The notes beneath the pieces were generated by a model, which saw only the letters and a program-made list of their open reading frames with translations, made no database searches and was not told the origin of the DNA. From the NCBI GenBank assembly GCA_900100895.1, contig FMTX01000014.1, forward strand, positions 57,468-121,467: a stretch of DNA of 64,000 nt. Reading direction: 5' to 3'. Shown in pieces: positions 9,190-18,180 of this stretch. Every line of letters starts with the position of its first letter. The stretch's first letter is position 1. The translations under genes and the position numbers were made by a program. The DNA is from Lachnospiraceae bacterium YSD2013. GTDB lineage: Bacteria; Bacillota; Clostridia; Lachnospirales; Lachnospiraceae.

Positions 9190-10290
9190 TTAAACGTTAA
9201 ATCTGAACAAAATAACGTCTCCGTCCTTAACGACGTAGTCCTTACCTTCCATACCTACAAGAGCTTTTTCTCTTGCTGCTGCGAGGGAACCCGTCTCAAG
9301 AAGGTCCTTGTAATTAACTACTTCAGCCTTAATGAAACCTCTTTCGAAGTCTGAGTGAATCTTGCCGGCTGCCTGAGGAGCCTTGGTACCGATCTTAATG
9401 GTCCATGCACGACACTCATCTTCACCTGCGGTTAAGAAGCTCATAAGTCCGAGAATCTTGTAAGAAGCCGCAATAAGCTTATCAAGACCGGATTCCTTAA
9501 GACCTAACTCCTCAAGGAACATCTGCTTCTCATCATCGTCCATCTCGGCGATTTCCTGCTCAATCTGGGCGCTGATTACGAATACTTCGCTTCCATCCTT
9601 CTTAGCAAACTCTCTTACTGCCTGCACGTACTTATTGGAAGCTCCGTCATCTGCACAATCATCCTCGGATACATTTGCAGCATAGATTACGGGCTTAGCG
9701 GTAAGAAGGTTATATGATGCGAACCATTCCCTGGAATCCTCGTCATCGGGTACTTCAAAGCTCTTAGCGAGGTTGCCTGCTTCAAGGAAGTTATATATGG
9801 ACTGAGCGAACTCTTTTTCCTTGGCGTATTTCTTGTCGTTATTGGCTGCACGGGCAACCTTGGCGATACGTCTTTCAAGAATCTCCATGTCGGAGAAAAT
9901 AAGCTCGAGGTTAATGGTCTCAATATCTCTTACGGGGTCGATGCTTCCGTCTACGTGAATAATGTTATCGTTGTCAAAACATCTTACTACGTGAACGATA
10001 GCGTCAACTTCACGAATATTGGCAAGGAACTGGTTACCCAAACCTTCGCCCTTGGACGCGCCCTTAACAAGACCTGCGATGTCCACGAACTCGATGGTGG
10101 CATGTGTAACTTTCTTGGTATTGTACATCTTACCAAGGGCCTCTACTCTCTCATCGGGAACAGGTACGACACCGACGTTGGGATCTATGGTAGCAAAAGG
10201 ATAATTGGCTGCAAGTGCTCCCGCTTTGGTAAGGGAATTAAACAATGTACTCTTGCCGACGTTGGGAAGCCCCACGATTCCTAATTTCAT
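9190..10290 (-). CDS. ychF: Redox-regulated ATPase/GTPase YchF (Ola1 family)
   Basis: Obg-related P-loop NTPase that prefers ATP and associates with ribosomes. The G1 loop GLPNVGKST is at residues 7-15, switch region FATIDPN near 33-39, G3 DIAGLVKGAS near 70-79, and a coiled-coil insertion in the middle. The C-terminal TGS domain ends in the diagnostic KDYVVKDGDVILFRFNV type sequence (split: DGDVI and FRFNV). Length 366 is standard. A well-placed promoter upstream and terminators on both sides make it a single-gene unit. The ribosome site is AAAGGAG. Confidence 0.95.
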   Translation of the reverse strand: MKLGIVGLPNVGKSTLFNSLTKAGALAANYPFATIDPNVGVVPVPDERVEALGKMYNTKKVTHATIEFVDIAGLVKGASKGEGLGNQFLANIREVDAIVHVVRCFDNDNIIHVDGSIDPVRDIETINLELIFSDMEILERRIAKVARAANNDKKYAKEKEFAQSIYNFLEAGNLAKSFEVPDDEDSREWFASYNLLTAKPVIYAANVSEDDCADDGASNKYVQAVREFAKKDGSEVFVISAQIEQEIAEMDDDEKQMFLEELGLKESGLDKLIAASYKILGLMSFLTAGEDECRAWTIKIGTKAPQAAGKIHSDFERGFIKAEVVNYKDLLETGSLAAAREKALVGMEGKDYVVKDGDVILFRFNV

Positions 10291-10350
10291 GTATATTCAT
10301 CTCCTTTAATAATACGAATTCTAAGTATCTAATTAAAATCAGCACGATGA

Positions 10351-10379
10351 ATTATACACTAACCTCATGCGAATTTCAA
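10351..10379 (-). promoter_or_regulatory. Strong promoter for ychF
   Basis: Minus strand TTGAAA (10374-10379), 17-base spacer, TATAAT (10351-10356); the ychF ATG lies about 60 bases further on. It begins just after the upstream gene's terminator. Confidence 0.7.
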
Positions 10380-10409
10380 TGTTTTGCGCCGAAATCCTCT
10401 TATACACAA

Positions 10410-10443
10410 GAAAACCGCCGGCAGAGAAATACTCCGTCGGCGG
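10410..10443 (-). terminator. Terminator after the SCP2-domain gene
   Basis: GC-rich hairpin with CCGCCG/CGGCGG outer stem (10415-10420 with 10438-10443), imperfect inner stem, and TTTTCTT on the minus-strand side. It lies 13 bases after the stop codon of the SCP2-domain gene. Confidence 0.7.
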
Positions 10444-10456
10444 ATACTGTTTCAAT

Positions 10457-11050
10457 TTACTTTTTTGCTGTAGTTTTCTTGGCTGCAGGCTTCTTGGCAA
10501 CGGGTTTCTTTTCAGCAGGCTTTTTCTCTGCGGGTTTCTTGGCCGTAGTTGCTTTCTTGGGCGCTGCTTCCTTCTTAGGAGCCGCTTCTTTCTTGGCTGC
10601 AGCTTCCTTCTTAGGCGCTGCTGCTTTCTTGGTAGCCGTTTCCTTCTTGGCAGGTGCTGCCTTCTTGGTAGCGGTTGCCTTCTTGGCCGTCGTTGTCTTC
10701 TTGGCGGTTGTTGCCTTCTTGGGTGCAACGGGCTTTAAGGACTTGGCAAGTGCTACTGCCTTCTCCCAGTTGCCGGCAAAGAAAATGCTTCCTTCTGAAA
10801 GTGCGGTTGCGGGATCGAGCTTACCGGACAAAAGCTTAATAAGAGTAGCGGCGCTTGTTCTGATGCGGCAATCATTGTCGTAGTAGTCATAAGGCTCAGC
10901 AACTGCCTTGCCGTGATCAAGCTCTATATAGAGAGCTCCCGCGCCTTCTCCTTCAACGTCGATTTCAATGGCAAAGTGCTCTTTGATGGTTGAAGTATCA
11001 ATCTTCTTGACAGCTGCCTTTGCTTTCTTAACAACCTCTTCGTAAGTCAT
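10457..11050 (-). CDS. SCP2 sterol-carrier-like domain protein with histone-H1-like lysine-rich tail
   Basis: Of unknown function. Residues 1-105 resemble the SCP2 family, small lipid-binding domains (IEIDVEGEGAGALYIELDHG and the GKLDPATALSEGSIFFAGN pattern are typical). Residues 107-197 are a low-complexity tail of KK pairs every five or six residues in an Ala/Pro/Thr/Glu background, like histone H1 or bacterial HU tails, which would bind nucleic acid or acidic polymers. The start is placed at ATG 11048-11050 because AAGGAGG sits 11 bases ahead; an in-frame ATG 54 bases further upstream would place that ribosome site inside the coding region. Monocistronic. Confidence 0.8.
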   Translation of the reverse strand: MTYEEVVKKAKAAVKKIDTSTIKEHFAIEIDVEGEGAGALYIELDHGKAVAEPYDYYDNDCRIRTSAATLIKLLSGKLDPATALSEGSIFFAGNWEKAVALAKSLKPVAPKKATTAKKTTTAKKATATKKAAPAKKETATKKAAAPKKEAAAKKEAAPKKEAAPKKATTAKKPAEKKPAEKKPVAKKPAAKKTTAKK

Positions 11051-11123
11051 TGTATTATATTCCTCCTTGGTTAATCGAATACCCTGTATTCTTATTAACC
11101 CCAAAACCCTTTTACTTTTATAG

Positions 11124-11134
11124 ATTATATAACA
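11124..11134 (-). promoter_or_regulatory. Putative -10 region for the SCP2-domain gene
   Basis: Minus strand carries TGTTATATAAT, containing TATAAT (11124-11129) and a TG upstream. No good -35 is present. The same 11-base sequence occurs ahead of the methionine-gamma-lyase-like gene (56333-56343). Confidence 0.45.
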
Positions 11135-11170
11135 TTATTATTATTTTTCCACAAATTTTCAAAAATTCAG

Positions 11171-11205
11171 AAAATTACCCCAAAACTTTTAAAGCTTTGG
11201 GGTAA
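11171..11205 (-). terminator. Terminator after the sortase gene
   Basis: Minus-strand hairpin TTACCCCAAA/TTTTGGGGTAA with about a ten-base loop followed by TTTTC, starting 4 bases after the sortase stop codon. Confidence 0.8.
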
Positions 11206-11208
11206 CGT

Positions 11209-11841
11209 TTAATCGTCTATTCTATTGGCAATAATCACCAGTCTGTGTGTAGCAAGATACAGCGGTGTGCAGGTATAAAGTGTAAGCGTTTCGGTATCCG
11301 TCGGCTCAAGTACCGACAGGTCTTCAGGCTCTACTACTTTAATTTCCACGACCGTATAGGAATAAGAATCCGTAGCCGTATCAACATATATCATGTCGCC
11401 TTCTTTGACCTCGTTAAGTCGGTTAAAGAAAGAGCCGAAGCTGTAATTGCGATGTCCTGCGATAACGCAATTGCCACCCTCGCCGATGTATGCGGTATCA
11501 GGCTCGTGACCGAGGGAATCAGCCAGCACACCGGCGCTTACACCCTCACGGACAGGGTTCTCCGAGTCGATGCACGGAATTCTCAACATATAAAGGATAT
11601 CGCCCTCTACAGCCGCGCTGCCGCCTTGTGAAGCAACCTCCGTAAGCTCTGATGTCACATCATCTATAGGATGTTCTTCCGGGACCGCTTCGCTTGCGAC
11701 TACCATATTCTTAAACTCAGCTATTGCGCTCTTCTTCATAGCCTGTTGCCTGATATTGATATAAAGCGAACCTATAACTATGAAGAGTCCGAGTGCAATG
11801 AATATGCAGCCGATAATTTTAACTATATATCTAGGTTTCAT
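11209..11841 (-). CDS. Sortase (single N-terminal anchor)
   Basis: Membrane-anchored cysteine transpeptidase that attaches sorting-signal proteins to the cell wall. One membrane helix at residues 8-28 is followed by a linker and the sortase barrel. The catalytic triad is visible: H130 in VIAGHRN, C191 in TLYTCTP, R200 in THRLVII. There is no second, C-terminal helix, which argues against the pilin-type class C; a class D or E-like enzyme fits better, but class cannot be fixed by eye. It begins 1 base after the stop of the large surface protein (its likely substrate), so the two are surely co-transcribed. Confidence 0.92.
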   Translation of the reverse strand: MKPRYIVKIIGCIFIALGLFIVIGSLYINIRQQAMKKSAIAEFKNMVVASEAVPEEHPIDDVTSELTEVASQGGSAAVEGDILYMLRIPCIDSENPVREGVSAGVLADSLGHEPDTAYIGEGGNCVIAGHRNYSFGSFFNRLNEVKEGDMIYVDTATDSYSYTVVEIKVVEPEDLSVLEPTDTETLTLYTCTPLYLATHRLVIIANRIDD

Positions 11842-11842
11842 A

Positions 11843-14800
11843 TTACTTATTTTTCTTTTTCTTGCCTCTTACCATGAACAAGCCGGCTGCCATAAGTGCA
11901 AAGCCTGCGCCGTATCCTGCCACGGTACCCATGAATCCGCCGGTCTTGGCAAGTTTCTTACCCGTCGCAGTGTACTCGTCAGCCAATACTTCAACGGACT
12001 TTGTAGAAGCAGGTGCCGAATAGCTCCAAGATGAGCCGCCGGGATTAGGTGTAGGTGCGGGTGCGGGATAATCCTTAACCACAAGATTGCCATTTTCATC
12101 AATCATTACAATCTTGGATACTTTCTTGCCGTTCTTGTCGATTACGGTAAGGTCGTATTCTACCTGAGGAAGGAGCTTCATGGGAGTGCCTTCGCTCTTA
12201 GACCATGCGGGTGTGTCGGAAATGCCTACGGCAGAACCGTCCGCATACTTTCTGGGAGTGAGCACGAAGTCCAAATCGTCCGCCTTCATAGGATCGCTGC
12301 CGCTTGCAACAACAGGGTCGACGGTAACGCTATCCGCGGGCTTACTAACCTCCGGCACTACGATTCTGTTGCCATCAACGGTGATATTACCCATGTTGGA
12401 TGATGTCTCTATCTCAAGAGCACCCTCTGCATTCTTCTTAATTGCAAAAGAAAGTGCCTTGCTCTCGGCTTCAAATCCGAAAGGCGCATCAACTCTTGTG
12501 AGCGTGTAGTCACCCTCGGGAAGAGTAACTTCTTTAAACAGTCCTTCGCTTTCAAAGCTCTTAACCACAGTGCTTCCCTGCTTAATCCGGAACTTAGCGC
12601 CCTTAAGAGCTCTTCCCTGGCTTTCGGAGATATCGTTAATCATTATGGACATGCTTTCTTTGGCCGTGTCATACATGGTGATGTTGTCGCCGGAAAGCTT
12701 TACATCATCGGAGTTTGTCAAAAGAACAAGTTCTCCCGTGCCTTCATTAATCGTAAACTTGTAACCGGACGCAGAATCTCCGTGGTAGCCAAAAGGCGTG
12801 GTGGATTCTTTGACAGTGTATTCGGTACCGTATATTGCCTTGAAAGGCTCGGTGCTGTCGGAATTCCATACCTCGGTAGCACCTTTGTATACGGTAATCT
12901 TGGCAGGCGTATCGGAAAGACCGGTCAAATCAGTGGTCTTATCTGTACCGTTAAGGAGTGCGAAATTAACTTCACGTGAAGGCTTTGAGTTATAAACTAT
13001 CTGATTGTCCTTCTCTTCCATAGCGGCGTTGTAGCCTTTGCCCTTGGTCTTAACTACCACACCATCCTTAAGAGTGATGGGGATTTCGTATCCTTCCGGA
13101 GCATCGGTTTCTTTGAGGAGATATTCGTGGTTTTCTTTGAGCACGCCTACGAACATTATCTCGCCGTCTTCGTCACTGTCGGCCTCGTCTACAATCTTGT
13201 AGTCTTCTTCGGGGTCGAGAAGCTGAAAGTGTGCGCCCGCAAGGATGAGAGAATTGTCGTTCTCATCCTTTAAGCCTGAAATATAATATACGTACTTGCT
13301 GAAGTTAACGTTTGAAAAGTCTTTCTCTTCGTACTGAACGTCGGACTTATTGATTGCTCCGTCACCGTAGCCTTTGATTACTACGTTATTGGAGAAGTCC
13401 TTGGCCTTGGCTTTAAGCATAAGTGCTGTGTACTCAAGAACATATGCCTTTCCGTCGCCGCTCTTGGGGATTACTACCTGAAGAACGGTCTGAGGATTGG
13501 TCTTGTCAACTCTCACAATAGCGTCGGATACCACTGCACCGGGAGTGAGAGATCCATCAGAGTTAACGGTCGCCTCGCTAAGCTTAACTGTGGACTCGTC
13601 AAGAACAAGGCTTGCACCCATGGTATCCTGGATTACAACCTCTTCTATGCCGTCTTTGTAAAGCTTCTGGCCTGCTACGTTCAAATCTACTGTATAGTTA
13701 ATAACTTCTTTGTTACGGGTACCTTTCTTGGCAATTACTTTATTGTCAATCGCGGTGGAAGTCGAAACTACCGTGTCTTTATCGTACTGTGCGCTCTTAA
13801 CGCTTGCGCTGTTGGGAATTTCGAACTTGGCGTTATTGGCGAAGGTTTCTCCGTCCTTAACCTTGGCATTAAATGTAATCACAGTCTCAGCATCGATACT
13901 GCCGAGATTAAAAGTAAGCGTGTTGGTGCCTGCGTCGTAAACCGTTCCTGCAACATTCGAAGAGCCGTCAACATATTCAAGTCTTGAATCGAGAGGATCG
14001 GTTATTACCACGTTATCCATAGGCATCTTATTCTGGTTAACCGTAATGGTGTAGGGAATAAGGTGTGTGCTGTAATCGTAACTGCCGGCTTTCTTGGCAA
14101 TGACTTCACTCTTGAATGTCTGATCCGCGGAATCGGTAACGTCGGGGTTGCCTTTGGATGACAATGTTACTTCGTTCGTATATTTCTTGGATGCGTTGGA
14201 AGCCCAGATTTTACTCTCTTCATCCGTAAGCTTGGTAGTAATAATCAATGATGCCGTAACATTTTCAACGCTGTCGCCAAAAGAAACCTTTATGTTCTTA
14301 GGGTCCGTAGTATCGATAGCGCTATCATCGAGCGTAACCGCGGCGCCGTCAATTTTAACGTTCTTGATTCCCACATATGTGTGACCTGCGGGAATGGCAT
14401 CGCTGATGCTTACTTCCTTAAGCGCCTGCTTATTGTTGTTGATTTCGATACTCCAATCCATGGTATGGTTGACTCTGTCGATGCCTGCGGGGCTCTTCTT
14501 AACGGCTGCTTTGGCCATAAGACCGGGGCCCTTGAACTCGGCATCCACGCCGGGTCCTTTAACAGGTGTCCACTCTGTACCCTTACCCGTCGCATCGTAC
14601 TCATAGGTAATCCATGCTGTGTTCTTGGGAACTTCGTGATTGGCCTTCAAATATTCGTCATAGTTCTTAATTGTGGTGTCGTATGTAACTGTATATACGG
14701 CATCGCCTTCCATCAAACCGGCAAAGGCGATGGAATGATTGTTGCCGTTTGAATCCTCGTTAAAAGTAACCGTATTGCCGTGTGCGTCCACCACCTTAAT

Positions 14801-16780
14801 ATTATCCATCTTAATGGTAACGCCGTTATCGGCCACGATATTGTCATGGAGCACTACATTCTTAAGAGTAAATCCGTTATTCTTAACAACTATTTTCCAA
14901 GTTGCCTTACCATTGGCATCAACATCGGTACCTGACTTGTCCACCCATTTATCGACTGTCTTGGAAACATTGCTTCCGGAAGTCGCGGAAATGGAAAGGG
15001 CATCGTAATCGGTTCCAGCCGGAGCAGTCACCTTTATATTGTTGGTAACTTCCTTGTTCACAGGAAAATCATCTTCATTGGTATCCTTGGTAAGTGCAAG
15101 GAAGTCGATGTGAGTCTTATATGTAAACTGAACAACGTTTGAAGCATCGTTGTTCTTGTATGTCCACTTTACGGTGTTGCCGCTTACGGTAGGAGTAATG
15201 GCAGCTCCGCCCACTTCCTCAAGAGAGCCTTCCAAATATGTCTGACCTGTGCTGAAAGTATCGGTCAATGTGTATCCGTCGGCATATTCAATAGGCTTAC
15301 CGTCATTGGTAAGAGTAACAGTCCAGGTGATGTCTCCGTCTGAATCCATAGTCGAAGAAGACTTCTCAACCTTGGGAGGCTGGGGCATGAACTCGCTGAC
15401 TCTGACAGTATATGTCTTGTCGCCGAAAGTAAGCTCGTAGTCTTCCTTGTCGCCATTGTCGTCTTTGTTGAGGTTAAGCTTTAAGTCAAATCCCGCTACC
15501 GCACCCTCTGCGCTTTCGGGCTCGGTAAATCTGCTGTCGATCTCAAGCGTAGCGCTTCCGTCTTCGGCAAAATGAATCTGTCCGAGTGTCTCCTCGCCGT
15601 TCTTAACATCAATGCTGAATCCGCCCGGCTTAACGCAAATCGCAGGAATACCGGGCACCTTATAGTGCTGTCCCACTCTTACGTGGTAGCCGTCTACCTT
15701 GTTGTTAACCTTGCCGCCTACCGGAACAATCTGAATAGGATGGTTGAATACATAGCTTACTTTGATGGTGTCATCAAGAGAAACCTTTAAGTCCGCACCG
15801 TCCGCAAGAACGGTTTCTTTGCCCTTGGAGTCAACAATCGAGACTTTCATGGATTCAATTAGTGCATTCTCATCAAGTGGCTGATCGGGCTCTGCTTCAT
15901 TGTCTTCTACCGAAACCACAACGTAAGCCGAGAAATGCTCTGCGGCAAAAGAAACCTCTCCTTCAGCCACAGTCGTATCTACAGCATCGGCGTTATTCAA
16001 AGCTTCGTCCATGTGGAAGACCTCAATTGCTTTGTCCGCGTCTTGCATAGCTTCTGTCGTATCAATGTTGGCAATGCTTACCTTAACGGTGCCCTTGCTT
16101 GTATCGGGCTGAATCTCCTGTCCTTCGGCATTGTACATTGTAATATCGAATGCACGAATAGCGGTTATGGTCTGATTGTCGGAAAGCTTGTCCGATACGG
16201 CATTCTCAATGGAATCCATAGTGCCCGCATCGGTAAGTTCGGTTACAGTAACAGTTGTACCCGAAGGAAATACTCCCGCGGGGGCTTCTACCGTAATCGA
16301 AACACCTCCGATTTGTCTCACGCAAACAAGAGCCTCGGATTCCGTGCTCTCTACAGTATCGACAACTTCCGTAACATCGTTGTCGCTTATATCTTCAGTT
16401 AAAATGATGGGAGAATCATTGTCGGAAACCGATTCCTCATTAGCGGATACGTCAACTGCATCCACAACCTCGTCCACAGCTGTCGCTACGGTCTCCTCAA
16501 TATCTGATGCCGAAACATCGACTGATACTTCCTCAGATTCCGAATCGCCCGATACATCACCGGAATTTTCCGTTTCGCTAATCTCCTCGGTCTCTTCCTC
16601 AACAGTCTGAACCGGAACCTCTTCGGATATCGTTGTCTCTTCTGTTATTATCTCCGTCTCGTTTTCTGCCTCAACGCAATTGTCGCTATCTACAGCGTAT
16701 CCGATGATTGCGTCAGATTTGATAAAAATGGTCAGAAAAAGCGCCATGCTAAGCAGCACAGCAACAAAACGTCGCCCCAT
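11843..16780 (-). CDS. Large sortase-anchored surface protein with isopeptide/SpaA-type domains
   Basis: A 1645-residue secreted, wall-anchored protein. Order: signal peptide (about 1-29), acidic Ser/Glu/Val-rich stretch (about 35-150), a ZU5-like segment beginning EAPAGVFPSGTTVTV (about 165-300), a long array of fimbrial/DUF11-like beta domains (about 330-1130), SpaA/Cna-B-like prealbumin domains recognisable by ETDAPEGYEI, TTPFGYHG and DAPFGFEAE (about 1140-1480), a proline-rich wall-spanning linker, and a C-terminal sorting signal LAKTGG (1610-1615), hydrophobic helix and KKKKNK tail. The Ala in place of the usual Pro makes LAKTG non-canonical. Role is probably adhesion; the ligand is unknown. 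The extended -10 promoter lies 85 bases ahead, ribosome site AAAGGAATGGG. Confidence 0.85.
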   Translation of the reverse strand: MGRRFVAVLLSMALFLTIFIKSDAIIGYAVDSDNCVEAENETEIITEETTISEEVPVQTVEEETEEISETENSGDVSGDSESEEVSVDVSASDIEETVATAVDEVVDAVDVSANEESVSDNDSPIILTEDISDNDVTEVVDTVESTESEALVCVRQIGGVSITVEAPAGVFPSGTTVTVTELTDAGTMDSIENAVSDKLSDNQTITAIRAFDITMYNAEGQEIQPDTSKGTVKVSIANIDTTEAMQDADKAIEVFHMDEALNNADAVDTTVAEGEVSFAAEHFSAYVVVSVEDNEAEPDQPLDENALIESMKVSIVDSKGKETVLADGADLKVSLDDTIKVSYVFNHPIQIVPVGGKVNNKVDGYHVRVGQHYKVPGIPAICVKPGGFSIDVKNGEETLGQIHFAEDGSATLEIDSRFTEPESAEGAVAGFDLKLNLNKDDNGDKEDYELTFGDKTYTVRVSEFMPQPPKVEKSSSTMDSDGDITWTVTLTNDGKPIEYADGYTLTDTFSTGQTYLEGSLEEVGGAAITPTVSGNTVKWTYKNNDASNVVQFTYKTHIDFLALTKDTNEDDFPVNKEVTNNIKVTAPAGTDYDALSISATSGSNVSKTVDKWVDKSGTDVDANGKATWKIVVKNNGFTLKNVVLHDNIVADNGVTIKMDNIKVVDAHGNTVTFNEDSNGNNHSIAFAGLMEGDAVYTVTYDTTIKNYDEYLKANHEVPKNTAWITYEYDATGKGTEWTPVKGPGVDAEFKGPGLMAKAAVKKSPAGIDRVNHTMDWSIEINNNKQALKEVSISDAIPAGHTYVGIKNVKIDGAAVTLDDSAIDTTDPKNIKVSFGDSVENVTASLIITTKLTDEESKIWASNASKKYTNEVTLSSKGNPDVTDSADQTFKSEVIAKKAGSYDYSTHLIPYTITVNQNKMPMDNVVITDPLDSRLEYVDGSSNVAGTVYDAGTNTLTFNLGSIDAETVITFNAKVKDGETFANNAKFEIPNSASVKSAQYDKDTVVSTSTAIDNKVIAKKGTRNKEVINYTVDLNVAGQKLYKDGIEEVVIQDTMGASLVLDESTVKLSEATVNSDGSLTPGAVVSDAIVRVDKTNPQTVLQVVIPKSGDGKAYVLEYTALMLKAKAKDFSNNVVIKGYGDGAINKSDVQYEEKDFSNVNFSKYVYYISGLKDENDNSLILAGAHFQLLDPEEDYKIVDEADSDEDGEIMFVGVLKENHEYLLKETDAPEGYEIPITLKDGVVVKTKGKGYNAAMEEKDNQIVYNSKPSREVNFALLNGTDKTTDLTGLSDTPAKITVYKGATEVWNSDSTEPFKAIYGTEYTVKESTTPFGYHGDSASGYKFTINEGTGELVLLTNSDDVKLSGDNITMYDTAKESMSIMINDISESQGRALKGAKFRIKQGSTVVKSFESEGLFKEVTLPEGDYTLTRVDAPFGFEAESKALSFAIKKNAEGALEIETSSNMGNITVDGNRIVVPEVSKPADSVTVDPVVASGSDPMKADDLDFVLTPRKYADGSAVGISDTPAWSKSEGTPMKLLPQVEYDLTVIDKNGKKVSKIVMIDENGNLVVKDYPAPAPTPNPGGSSWSYSAPASTKSVEVLADEYTATGKKLAKTGGFMGTVAGYGAGFALMAAGLFMVRGKKKKNK

Positions 16781-16865
16781 ATGCCCATTCCTTTCACTTG
16801 CAAATAAATAATACCATTCCGATAAGCACCCCTGCTTTACACAAGTGAAATGTTTTATGATTTAG

Positions 16866-16874
16866 ATTATAACA
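16866..16874 (-). promoter_or_regulatory. Extended -10 promoter for the surface protein-sortase pair
   Basis: Minus-strand TGTTATAAT (perfect TATAAT at 16866-16871 with TGn extension). A TTGACA hexamer lies only seven bases upstream and therefore cannot act as its -35; the extended -10 can work without one. Confidence 0.5.
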
Positions 16875-16904
16875 CTTCTGTCAACTATTTAAATACTTTT
16901 TACG

Positions 16905-16950
16905 AAAAAATAGCCTCAATCAGCGAAGTATTATTACACTGATTGAGGCT
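16905..16950 (-). terminator. Strong terminator after alr, end of the long apt-to-alr run
   Basis: Perfect 12-base stem AGCCTCAATCAG/CTGATTGAGGCT with a 15-base loop; on the minus strand it is followed by ATTTTTTCG. It sits about 30 bases after the alr stop. The remainder of 16781-16978 holds the surface protein promoter and leader. Confidence 0.88.
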
Positions 16951-16978
16951 TTTCCGTATGATGTATAGCAAAAGCAAA

Positions 16979-18148
16979 CTACATTCTGAGTAACAGCTCG
17001 CGACTGATTACCTCTCCGTTTTTTATGTATGTGCGCGGCACTCTCTTGCTCACGGCGCAGGTAAGTTCGTAAGGGATGGTACCCGCAATATCCGAGAGTT
17101 CCTCTATCGGATTGTGCTTACCGAATATCTCAATCTCCGAGCCTACGTCTACACCGGGCTTATCGGTTAAGTCTATCATGCACATATCCATGCAGATCTT
17201 GCCGCGCTGAGGTGCAAGGCCTTCTTTGGTCATGAGACTGCACTTGTTGGAAAGGCTTCTGAAGAATCCATCGGCATAACCGTAAGGAAGCACGCCGATT
17301 CTCTCCCGTTTGTCGGTCTTATAGATTCCGCCGTAGCTGATGGCAGTGCCTTCGGGATATACCTTAACGGTGCTGACAACGGTCTTAAGAGTCATAACGG
17401 GCTTAAGGTGCAACTGTCTTGCGTACTCGCCGTAGCCGTAAAGTAACAGGCCCGGACGCACCATATCCAGATAAGTCTCGGGGAATCTTGCAACCGCGCC
17501 GGTGTTGGCACAGTGCTTGATTTCAAGACGCTTACCCGTAATAGCCTCAACCTTGCTGCATACGTCTGTAAAGAGTTTAAACTGATGCATAGTATATTCA
17601 AGGTTCTCTTCGCCGTCCTCGTCTGCAACCGCAAAGTGAGTAAACGCACCCTCGGTATAAAGCCCCGGCATATTCATGGCATCCGCAATACCCTGAGCAC
17701 CCGTGTCAAAGAACTCTCCGTCGCACAGATACCCAAGTCTCGACATACCGGTGTCTATCTTAATGTGAATCTTCAAAGTCTTGTTAAGTCTTACGGCTTC
17801 TTCGGAATACTCAACGGCCTTGGCCTTACAGGTAACCGCCTGAGTAATGTTGTACTCTATAAGTCTGTCCACCTGCTCCTTGGGAGTGTGTCCGAGGATA
17901 AGAATAGGCATCTTAACATCGTTAAGTCTAAGCTCCATGGCTTCGTCGATACTGCTGACAGCCAGATAATCCGCGCCCTCTTCCTCAAGAGTCTTGGCCA
18001 CCATAACAGAGCCGTGGCCGTATGCGTCGGCCTTTACAACTCCCAAGAATTTGACGTTATCGCCTATTCTTTTCTTAAGTGTTCTGTAATTGTGTATGAG
18101 CGCGTCCAAATCGATTTCGGACCACGTTCTTTTAAGTGTGGATTCCAT
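16979..18148 (-). CDS. alr: Alanine racemase
   Basis: PLP enzyme converting L-Ala to D-Ala for peptidoglycan. Fold-type III barrel: PLP lysine K39 in VVKADAYGHG, catalytic tyrosine in AISYGGIY near residue 273, and the GKICMDMCMIDLT motif near 318. Length 389 is normal. It starts 32 bases after the YgjV-like gene and is the last gene before the strong terminator. It is placed with the dcw-neighbouring envelope genes but is transcribed in the run that begins at apt. Confidence 0.95.
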   Translation of the reverse strand: MESTLKRTWSEIDLDALIHNYRTLKKRIGDNVKFLGVVKADAYGHGSVMVAKTLEEEGADYLAVSSIDEAMELRLNDVKMPILILGHTPKEQVDRLIEYNITQAVTCKAKAVEYSEEAVRLNKTLKIHIKIDTGMSRLGYLCDGEFFDTGAQGIADAMNMPGLYTEGAFTHFAVADEDGEENLEYTMHQFKLFTDVCSKVEAITGKRLEIKHCANTGAVARFPETYLDMVRPGLLLYGYGEYARQLHLKPVMTLKTVVSTVKVYPEGTAISYGGIYKTDKRERIGVLPYGYADGFFRSLSNKCSLMTKEGLAPQRGKICMDMCMIDLTDKPGVDVGSEIEIFGKHNPIEELSDIAGTIPYELTCAVSKRVPRTYIKNGEVISRELLLRM

Positions 18149-18180
18149 TATCCTGTGAACCCCTTTCGCCCATGTTTAAA

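Noticed and set aside
10245..10883. Long plus-strand open frames over the SCP2-protein tail and ychF leader
   Set aside because: They are antisense to the KK-rich tail; low-complexity AAG/GCT codons leave other frames open. Codon pattern and the ribosome site support the minus-strand gene.
16886..16896. TTGACA ahead of the surface protein gene as a -35 element
   Set aside because: Only seven bases separate it from TATAAT; the extended -10 explains the promoter better.
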